Source: an uncultured Verrucomicrobiota bacterium (lineage in GTDB: Bacteria; Verrucomicrobiota; Kiritimatiellia; RFP12; UBA1067). Taken from it: a DNA stretch of 8,891 nucleotides. The DNA is taken from the NCBI GenBank assembly GCA_945947925.1, contig CAMEZU010000058.1, positions 1 through 8,891 of the forward strand, written 5' to 3'. Below the pieces are notes generated by a model, which was given only the letters and a program-made list of their open reading frames with translations, did not search any database and was not told where the DNA came from. The translations under genes were made by a program, and so were the position numbers. Shown here in pieces: positions 1 to 5,143 of this stretch. Each line of letters opens with the position of its first letter. Position 1 is the first letter of the stretch.

Positions 1-48
1 TTCACCCGAAAGTTTCAGCAGGATTCTGCCGTACTTCACCTTGTTCAC
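1..48 (-). CDS. pyrH: UMP kinase, N-terminal fragment (cut by window edge)
   Basis: The last 16 codons of minus-strand sequence before the window edge read MNKVKYGRILLKLSGE. This matches the start of bacterial UMP kinase (PyrH), whose first strand and P-loop-like lysine lie in a YKRILLKLSGE motif. The enzyme phosphorylates UMP to UDP in cytoplasmic pyrimidine synthesis. Only the N-terminus is visible; the rest runs off the left end. I chose the GTG at 46-48 because it gives the same distance to RILLKLSGE as in short family members such as the Bacillus protein. An in-frame GTG at 55-57 would add MRT and sits almost exactly at the predicted transcription start, so it is a serious alternative. 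The call rests on one short but diagnostic motif. Confidence 0.82.
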   Translation of the reverse strand, partial: MNKVKYGRILLKLSGE

Positions 49-64
49 TGTTCTCACGGTGCTT

Positions 65-93
65 ATTATACAATTTTAGGAGCGGTTAGGCAA
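65..93 (-). promoter_or_regulatory. sigma70-type promoter for pyrH
   Basis: On the minus strand TTGCCT (88-93) and TATAAT (65-70) are separated by exactly 17 bp, in the 52-bp gap between the EF-hand protein stop and pyrH. The -10 is perfect and the -35 matches consensus at 4 of 6 positions. The expected transcription start, about 7 bases downstream, falls near 57-59, at or next to the possible GTG start at 57. The pyrH message would therefore have no leader, or one of about 10 bases. Confidence 0.72.
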
Positions 94-109
94 TAGATGG
101 ACGGGAAAA

Positions 110-1759
110 TCATTTGGCCTCGACGGAGACAGCCTCGGCCTCGCAGACCTTCTTCTCGCGGTAGTCCTGGTACGCGGCGAGTCCCCAGATGATTCCGGCG
201 ACGAGCGCGATCGACAGCAGCGTGCTGAGCCACATCGGGTTCGGCGCGCACTTCGTGAAGGCGCGCGCGCGCTTCATCGAGAAGTACATCGGACGGTTGA
301 CGGCCCAGCCGCCGGCGTTGAGAATCGCGCCGAGATCGCGCTTGCGGAGCTTGAACCAGGTGAGGATCATGCTCGGCAGCGACACGACGAGGACAAGCGC
401 GACGATCGAGATCGCGACTTCCTTGGCGTTCATCCCGGAGACGACGGCCATGAGCGACGCCGCCGCCGCCGTGACCATGCCGATGCCGATGCCGATCGCC
501 GCCACGCTCGAGGCCATCGCCGCGCCGCCGGCCTCAGTGCTCTGCGCGCTCGCGTCGACCGTCGCCTGGGCGGCGGACTGCTTGGCGCCGAGGAACTTCT
601 TCACGGTGGAGGCGACGCCTTCGCCAAGCTTGCGCCACGGCGCCCAGAACGCCTCGGCGAGCGAGACCTGGTTCTCGACGACCTTGGTGACGACGGCGTC
701 CCAGTCCTTGCCGTCGCGATCGAAGAAGACGCCGTTGCGCCCGACATAGAGCTGAGCGACCGCACCCGCGGTGACGACCGCGCAGACGGAACGCTCGGCC
801 TTCTCGGAGGGACGCGTCAGCTTCAGGTAGAGAACGCAGCAGTTGGACTTGCCCGAAAGCGCGCTGTGCGCCGCCTCGCTCGCGACGTGGAAGCAGAGCG
901 ACATCTCCTTGCCGTCGATGCGAAGCGTGCCCATCTGGAACGTCGCGGACTCGTCGGCGGCGTAGAGGCGGCGCATGCTCACGAAATTCTCGAGGAACTC
1001 GAGGAGATGGAGCTTGTAGCGCAGCACGCGCTCCTCGTCGACGAGGTCGCCCAGCTTGCCGGCGTTCATGACCGGCTTCGCGGCGACCCACGCGCGGTAC
1101 GGCGCGAAGGCGGCCTTCACCTTCTTCCAGCCGATGCGGTCGATCGACGTCACGCCGTCTCCGAGGACGGGCTTCACGCACGCGTCTGCGAAGGCCATGA
1201 TCGCCTCGAGGTGCTTCGGGTTGAGGTGGTCGCGCAACGGCAGCGTCACGTCGGGAGCCTCGGTCACGAGCGGCATGTCCTCCGGCGGCGCGAAGAACGC
1301 GTCGATGACGGACTCGACCGCCGCGAGCGCGGCCTCGCCGACCGCCGTTGCCTCGCCGAACACGGCGACCTCGGGCGTCTGGCCCTTCGCCTCCCAGTCC
1401 GCGAGCGCCTGCTTGTCCGCCGCGCTCGGCGCGGACGCCGCAAGGTCGGCCTGGCGGGCCAGCACGTCGGCGAGCTTCTTCCGGTCGGCCTCGGACGGCT
1501 TGAGCAGGTCGTCGAGGTTCACGTTCTTCGCCTTGAGGAAGTCGATCGCCGCGATCACCTCGGGCGTGCGGATGCGTCCGTCGCCATCGGTGTCCATGAG
1601 CTCGAGCATGCGCGCGTCGAAGCGGACGCCCGTCGTGGGCATCGAAAGCGCGGCCCAGCACTTCTGGTCGAGCTCCGCGAGGCGGGCGATGTCCTCGCCC
1701 GTGACAAACCTGACCTGGGCCATGCGGCCCTCCTTGGTCCACTTCCACTTGTACGACAT
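110..1759 (-). CDS. Uncharacterized membrane protein with an EF-hand loop
   Basis: This is a 549-residue protein of unknown function. Residues 56-67 (DTDGDGRIRTPE) form a canonical 12-residue EF-hand calcium loop with D at 1, 3 and 5, G at 6, I at 8 and E at 12. It is followed by a long, mostly helical, soluble-looking region. Three hydrophobic segments lie near the C-terminus at about 417-441, 446-468 and 510-530. Between the last two is a basic stretch with KLRKRDLGAILNAGGWAVN (470-488), which looks like a conserved family signature. There is no signal peptide, so the large N-terminal part is probably cytoplasmic and tethered by the C-terminal membrane segments. Two starts are plausible: ATG 1759 (AGGGAG 6 bases upstream) and Met13 at 1723 (AAGGAGGG 5 bases upstream). 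I chose the longer. It lies between GH84 and pyrH; neither neighbour suggests a function. The protein is clearly real, but its role is not assigned. Confidence 0.85.
   Translation of the reverse strand: MSYKWKWTKEGRMAQVRFVTGEDIARLAELDQKCWAALSMPTTGVRFDARMLELMDTDGDGRIRTPEVIAAIDFLKAKNVNLDDLLKPSEADRKKLADVLARQADLAASAPSAADKQALADWEAKGQTPEVAVFGEATAVGEAALAAVESVIDAFFAPPEDMPLVTEAPDVTLPLRDHLNPKHLEAIMAFADACVKPVLGDGVTSIDRIGWKKVKAAFAPYRAWVAAKPVMNAGKLGDLVDEERVLRYKLHLLEFLENFVSMRRLYAADESATFQMGTLRIDGKEMSLCFHVASEAAHSALSGKSNCCVLYLKLTRPSEKAERSVCAVVTAGAVAQLYVGRNGVFFDRDGKDWDAVVTKVVENQVSLAEAFWAPWRKLGEGVASTVKKFLGAKQSAAQATVDASAQSTEAGGAAMASSVAAIGIGIGMVTAAAASLMAVVSGMNAKEVAISIVALVLVVSLPSMILTWFKLRKRDLGAILNAGGWAVNRPMYFSMKRARAFTKCAPNPMWLSTLLSIALVAGIIWGLAAYQDYREKKVCEAEAVSVEAK
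1728..1735 (-). promoter_or_regulatory. Strong internal Shine-Dalgarno at alternative start (Met13)
   Basis: AAGGAGGG lies 4 bases before the in-frame ATG at 1721-1723 (Met13, followed by AQVRFVTGEDIARL) of the EF-hand membrane protein. It is a better ribosome site than the AGGGAG (1765-1770) serving the annotated ATG at 1759. The real N-terminus could be either, or both could be used. Confidence 0.55.
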
Positions 1760-1768
1760 GAAAACTCC

Positions 1769-1803
1769 CTTTAAGCGATAAGCGATGAACGATGAATGAT
1801 CAA
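1769..1803. repeat. Intergenic heptamer tandem array 1
   Basis: Five consecutive 7-base units on the plus strand occupy most of the gap between the GH84 stop and the EF-hand protein start. The core is two identical CGATGAA copies (1783-1796), preceded by CGATAAG (1776) and CTTTAAG (1769) and followed by TGATCAA (1797). The first unit overlaps the Shine-Dalgarno of the downstream gene by two bases. Plus-strand stops at 1772, 1779, 1786 and 1793 fall in all three frames. Composition is far more AT-rich than the flanking genes. Function unknown. Confidence 0.75.
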
Positions 1804-1816
1804 TGGCGGTAGCGTG

Positions 1817-3703
1817 TTAGTTGAGAACGTCCAGGAGCTCGTCGATGGACGAGGCGGGGGCGATGACGTCGAACTTGAAGAGGTTGATCTTGAGCGAGAC
1901 GGGCGCCGACGAGACGTTGCGGTAGCGCGCGAAGCGCCAGCCGTCCTTCGGGTTGAGGCGCTTCTGCATCTGCTCGCCGCTGTTGTCGGTGTCGAGCTTC
2001 GTCCACGTCTCGCCGTCCTTTGACAGCTCGATGACGCCTGCCTTCACGGCTGCGTTCTCGCCGAGCTTCGCGTGGAAGTAGTTCGTGTCCCACTTCGCCG
2101 GGACGCGGAGGCCGAACGATTCGCCCGGCGCGAGGGTCTTCTGCTCCTGCACGCGGGCGAGTCCCGCGAACTTGCCGTCGCGGCTCGCGAGGAGCGACGG
2201 CAGCGCCTTCGCGTCCGAAAAGCCCGCGAGGCCTCCCGCCGCGTCGAACGACCTGCCCGTCTTCTTCTCGTACGCCTTGCGGAGCTCGCCCTCGAGGATG
2301 CGCTCGATCGTCGGCTGCAGCTCGCGCGTCGAGGCGGACGGCTTCTTCATGTGGTTGCGGTCGCCGGCGAAGGTCGCGGCGGCGAACTTCTCCTGGTGGC
2401 GGACGCCGGCCGCGTCGGCCTCGCGGCGGAGCCGGGCGACCTCGGCGTAGAGTCGGCGGAGCTTCGCCGCATCCTTCGTCTCAAGGATCTCCAGCGCCTT
2501 CAGGCCCTGGGCCATCTGGTAGCGCTCGGCCTCGACCCAGCCCTCGATCTCCCAGCCGAGGTCATAGCGCCCCTTCGGCAGCTTCAGGAGGACGTTGCAG
2601 GCCTTGCCGACTTCCTTGAAGAGCGCGCGCAGGTCCGCGGCCGTCGCCGGCGCGAGCGCGCCCATCTTCGCATACTCGTCGCGCGCCTTCGCGCAGAGCG
2701 GCGCGACGGAGACGCTTTCCTCGCGGCGGTAGCCGTGTCCGTTCGGCCCCTGGTCGGAGTTATGCTCGGCGAAGACGCGCATCGCCTTCGCGACCTCGGG
2801 ATCCTTGTAGAGCTTCGCGAAGGACTCCTCCCACGTCTTCTGCGAATCGAAGTGAGCGGGGTCCTTGCACCACTTCGCGATGCCGTAGAGCGCGATCTTG
2901 TTCGCCTCGCAGTTCTCCATCGGATTCGCGACGAAGCCCGCGTACGCGCCCTGGTCGAGTCCGTACGTGCGCCCGAGGAGGATCTTGGTGCGGCAGTAGT
3001 CGTTCACCGGCCAGTTCCACCAGATGTACGGGGGACGCCGGAAGTTCTCGGTGATCTTCTTCACGTCCGCCGCGTTGATGTCGTGGCAGATCCACGCGCC
3101 GGTCCACATGATGTTGACGCGCGGATCGAGCTTCTCGCCGAGCGTCTTCTGGTAGGGGTGTCCCGAACCCCAGTAGACGTTCGGGCACATGACGAGCGGC
3201 GCGCAGTCCCGCTTCTTCTCGAGGAAGTCGGTGACGACGCGGTTGCAGATCTCGGCATGGAACTCCGCGTCGGCTCCGCCGAAGTCGTCGAAGAAGACGG
3301 CAAAGGCGCGGAAGCCGGCGTCGTACATCCAGCCGAGCTTGCGGAAGAGCGCCTCGTAGTCCGCCTCGTTCCCCTTCTTGAAGCTGCCGCCGAGGTGGAT
3401 TGCCCAGGTGAAGAGGATCTTGTTCGCCTTCGCGACCTTGAGGAGCTTCTGGAAGTCGGCCATCTCCGCCGCCGGATAGGGCTCGCGCCACTTGCCGTGG
3501 TGGTAGGGATCGTCCTTCGGTCCGTAGATGAAGACGTTCATATCGTTCTCGCCCATGAACTTGAGGAGCGAGAGCCGTCCCTCCGTTCCCCACGGACGCC
3601 CGTAGTAGCCTTCCACCACGCCGCGGAACGGGATCGGCTCCGCCTGCGCCTCCGACAACACGGCACCAGCGGCAACGAGCATCGCAGCCAACAGTCTTCT
3701 CAT
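1817..3703 (-). CDS. Secreted GH84 beta-N-acetylglucosaminidase (O-GlcNAcase-like)
   Basis: This is a 628-residue glycoside hydrolase of family GH84. The family releases terminal beta-GlcNAc by substrate-assisted catalysis. A signal peptide (about residues 1-21, ending SEAQA before EPIPF) predicts export. The catalytic domain begins at once with FRGVVEGYYGRPW (26-38). Further landmarks are the aspartate pair in FFDD (139-140), expected to be the catalytic dyad, then IMWTG (198-202), WWNWPVNDY (228-236) and NPMENCEANKIALYG (260-274). A helical region follows to about 480, and a beta-rich C-terminal module from about 515 to 612 may bind carbohydrate. The N-terminal GH20b-like domain of BtGH84 and NagJ is absent. 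ATG 3703 was chosen because GGGAG lies 4 bases upstream and the signal peptide starts there; an ATG at 3736 would lie inside the heptamer array. Likely substrates are mucin or other host or environmental glycans (inference). Confidence 0.95.
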   Translation of the reverse strand: MRRLLAAMLVAAGAVLSEAQAEPIPFRGVVEGYYGRPWGTEGRLSLLKFMGENDMNVFIYGPKDDPYHHGKWREPYPAAEMADFQKLLKVAKANKILFTWAIHLGGSFKKGNEADYEALFRKLGWMYDAGFRAFAVFFDDFGGADAEFHAEICNRVVTDFLEKKRDCAPLVMCPNVYWGSGHPYQKTLGEKLDPRVNIMWTGAWICHDINAADVKKITENFRRPPYIWWNWPVNDYCRTKILLGRTYGLDQGAYAGFVANPMENCEANKIALYGIAKWCKDPAHFDSQKTWEESFAKLYKDPEVAKAMRVFAEHNSDQGPNGHGYRREESVSVAPLCAKARDEYAKMGALAPATAADLRALFKEVGKACNVLLKLPKGRYDLGWEIEGWVEAERYQMAQGLKALEILETKDAAKLRRLYAEVARLRREADAAGVRHQEKFAAATFAGDRNHMKKPSASTRELQPTIERILEGELRKAYEKKTGRSFDAAGGLAGFSDAKALPSLLASRDGKFAGLARVQEQKTLAPGESFGLRVPAKWDTNYFHAKLGENAAVKAGVIELSKDGETWTKLDTDNSGEQMQKRLNPKDGWRFARYRNVSSAPVSLKINLFKFDVIAPASSIDELLDVLN

Positions 3704-3707
3704 CACA

Positions 3708-3712
3708 CTCCC
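3708..3712 (-). promoter_or_regulatory. Ribosome binding site deciding the GH84 start
   Basis: GGGAG lies 4 bases before the ATG at 3701-3703, whose product begins MRRLLAAML, a typical signal-peptide start. The upstream in-frame ATGs at 3736 and 3718 have no comparable site, and the one at 3736 lies inside repeat units. Confidence 0.7.
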
Positions 3713-3723
3713 ATGCATACTTC

Positions 3724-3765
3724 CGACATTCTCCATTCTACATTTTACATTTTACATTTTACATT
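3724..3765. repeat. Intergenic heptamer tandem array 2
   Basis: There are six consecutive 7-base units. In the direction of transcription the first three are exact AATGTAA copies (3745-3765), then come AATGTAG, AATGGAG and AATGTCG, decaying toward GH84. The first unit contains the malic enzyme stop codon (TAA, 3759-3761), so the array starts inside the end of that gene. Stops on the transcribed strand at 3759, 3752, 3745 and 3738 step by 7 and cover all three frames. Each AATGTAA unit also holds ATG directly followed by TAA. Function unknown. Confidence 0.85.
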
Positions 3766-5057
3766 CGCGCTTCGTTGCGGCGCACGAGCTCGGCCTTGTA
3801 CGCGGCGAGGTCCGCGGGCGGGCACTTCGCGACGCCCGTCTTCACGGCAGCCTCGGCGACAGCGTACGAGACCTCGACGAAGAGGCGGCGGTCGAAGGCC
3901 TTCGGGATGATGTAGCCGGTGCCGAACTCGAGCTTCTCGTCCGGATAGAGCGCCGCGACCTCGGGGGTCACCGGCTCCTGGGCGAGCTTCGCGAGCGCGT
4001 TCGCGGCCGCGACCTTCATCTCGGCGTTGATCGTCGTCGCGCGGACGTCGAGGGCGCCGCGGAAGAGGTACGGGAAGCCGAGGACGTTGTTGATCTGGTT
4101 CGGATAGTCGCTGCGGCCCGTGACCATGACGTACCGGCGTCCGGCGAGAGCCTTCTGCACTTCGGCGGGAGCGATCTCGGGATCGGGATTCGCCATCGCG
4201 AAGATCGCCGGGAAGTCGGCCATCGTCTTCACGTCGTCGCCGGAGAGGACGTTCGCCGCGGAGACGCCGATGAAGACATCCGCGCCGACGAGGGCCTCCT
4301 TGAGCGTCATCGCCTGGGTCTCGACGGCGTGCTTCGCCTTGAACGGATTGAGGTCGGTGCGGTCCTTCCGGATCGTGCCCTTCGTGTCGCACATCGTGAC
4401 GTCGACGACGCCGGCGGCCTTGAGCATGTCGCAGATGCGGATGCCCGCGGCGCCCGCGCCGTTCATGACGACCTTGAGGTCCTTGAGCGCCTTGCCGGCG
4501 AGCTTCGCGAAGTTCATGACGCCGGAGAGCGAGATGACGGCGGTGCCCCACTGGTCGTCGTGGAAGACGGGGATGTCGAGCTCGCGGTCGAGCGTGTCCT
4601 CGATCTCGAAGCAGGCCGGGGAGGCGATGTCCTCGAGGTTGACGCCGCCGTACTGCGGGGCGATCATCTTGACGGCCTCGATCACGCGCTTCGGATCGGT
4701 CTTCCCGGTGTTCTTGCCGTCCATGCGGCAGTGATTCACGGGCACCGGCCAGGCGTCCACGTCGCCAAATGCCTTGAAGAGGACGGCCTTGCCCTCCATC
4801 ACGGGAATCGAGGCGGTCGCGCCGAGATCGCCGAGGCCGAGGATCGCCGAGCCGTCGGAGACGACCGCAACGAGATTCGGCTTCGCGGTGCAGGCGTAGA
4901 CATCGTCGGGAGTCGCCGCAATCGCCTTCACGGCGTGCGCGACGCCGGGCGTGTAGGCGAGGCACAGGTCGTCCTTCGTCTTGAGTTCGCGCGGAAGCTT
5001 CACCGCGACCTTGCCGCCCTTGTGATACGCCATCACCTCTTCTTTACCGTATGCCAT
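3759..5057 (-). CDS. NAD(P)-dependent malic enzyme, short bacterial form
   Basis: This 432-residue cytoplasmic enzyme oxidatively decarboxylates malate to pyruvate and CO2, making NADH or NADPH. Family motifs occur in order. LAYTPGVA (33-40) carries the expected catalytic Tyr35. SDGSAILGLGDLGA (68-81) and EGKAVLFKAFGDVDAWP (88-104) follow, the latter with the expected catalytic Lys90. The metal ligands are probably E142 and D143 (LEDI) and the aspartates of HDDQWGTA (166-173). The dinucleotide loop is NGAGAAG (199-205), followed by CDTKG (223-227), NPDPEI (290-295) and NNVLGFPYLFRGALD (323-337). Length fits the stand-alone form; there is no C-terminal phosphotransacetylase domain as in E. coli MaeB. 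ATG 5057 was chosen by comparison with family N-termini; it has no clear Shine-Dalgarno. Met9 at 5033, with AGAGG only two bases upstream, is possible. HDDQWGTA has W where H is common. Cofactor preference cannot be read securely. Confidence 0.95.
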   Translation of the reverse strand: MAYGKEEVMAYHKGGKVAVKLPRELKTKDDLCLAYTPGVAHAVKAIAATPDDVYACTAKPNLVAVVSDGSAILGLGDLGATASIPVMEGKAVLFKAFGDVDAWPVPVNHCRMDGKNTGKTDPKRVIEAVKMIAPQYGGVNLEDIASPACFEIEDTLDRELDIPVFHDDQWGTAVISLSGVMNFAKLAGKALKDLKVVMNGAGAAGIRICDMLKAAGVVDVTMCDTKGTIRKDRTDLNPFKAKHAVETQAMTLKEALVGADVFIGVSAANVLSGDDVKTMADFPAIFAMANPDPEIAPAEVQKALAGRRYVMVTGRSDYPNQINNVLGFPYLFRGALDVRATTINAEMKVAAANALAKLAQEPVTPEVAALYPDEKLEFGTGYIIPKAFDRRLFVEVSYAVAEAAVKTGVAKCPPADLAAYKAELVRRNEARM

Positions 5058-5063
5058 AATGAG

Positions 5064-5095
5064 AATTGTTTGATTGTTTGATTGTTTAATTGTTC
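5064..5095. repeat. Intergenic octamer tandem array 3
   Basis: Four 8-base units on the plus strand lie directly before the malic enzyme start: two exact GATTGTTT copies (5072-5087), flanked by AATTGTTT (5064) and AATTGTTC (5088). Plus-strand stops at 5071, 5079 and 5087 step by 8 and cover three frames. The array occupies the place where a ribosome binding site and promoter for the malic enzyme would be expected, and no clear one is visible there. Confidence 0.82.
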
Positions 5096-5102
5096 GATCG
5101 AA
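5093..5102. repeat. 10-bp perfect palindrome between two tandem arrays
   Basis: TTCGATCGAA is a perfect inverted repeat without a spacer. It lies at the junction between the octamer array (5064-5095) and the TAG-rich array (5108-5143), in the gap between the transferase stop and the malic enzyme start. It could be a protein-binding site or chance; nothing else supports a role. Confidence 0.45.
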
Positions 5103-5107
5103 ATTCA

Positions 5108-5143
5108 CTACTCTCTACACCTACTCCCTACTCCCTACACCTA
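5108..5143. repeat. Intergenic 6-7-base tandem array 4 (TAG-rich)
   Basis: In the direction of transcription this array begins with the transferase stop codon TAG (5141-5143). It repeats TAG six times with steps of 6, 7, 7, 6 and 7 bases (plus-strand CTA at 5141, 5135, 5128, 5121, 5115 and 5108). The best-defined unit is TAGGGAG, present twice. The TAGs cover all three frames. Function unknown. Confidence 0.75.

Noticed and set aside
866..1774. 302-codon plus-strand open frame opposite the EF-hand protein
   Set aside because: Antisense shadow; ribosome sites and EF-hand motif support the minus-strand gene.
2072..3910. 612-codon open frame on the plus strand opposite GH84
   Set aside because: It is the antisense mirror of a gene with clear GH84 motifs. 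In GC-rich DNA the opposite frame stays open by codon bias; its product is low-complexity R, E, L and V without any motif.
5058..5108. N-terminal extension of malic enzyme from ATG 5108
   Set aside because: The extra 17 residues are translated octamer repeats, and the family N-terminus aligns with ATG 5057.
5108..5143. TRAP-like RNA site (UAG/GAG triplets every few bases)
   Set aside because: The triplet spacing is only roughly similar, TRAP is known from a narrow Bacillus-related group, and there is no tryptophan gene nearby.
1769..5143. CRISPR arrays
   Set aside because: Units of 6-8 bases follow one another with no spacers and no cas genes are present.
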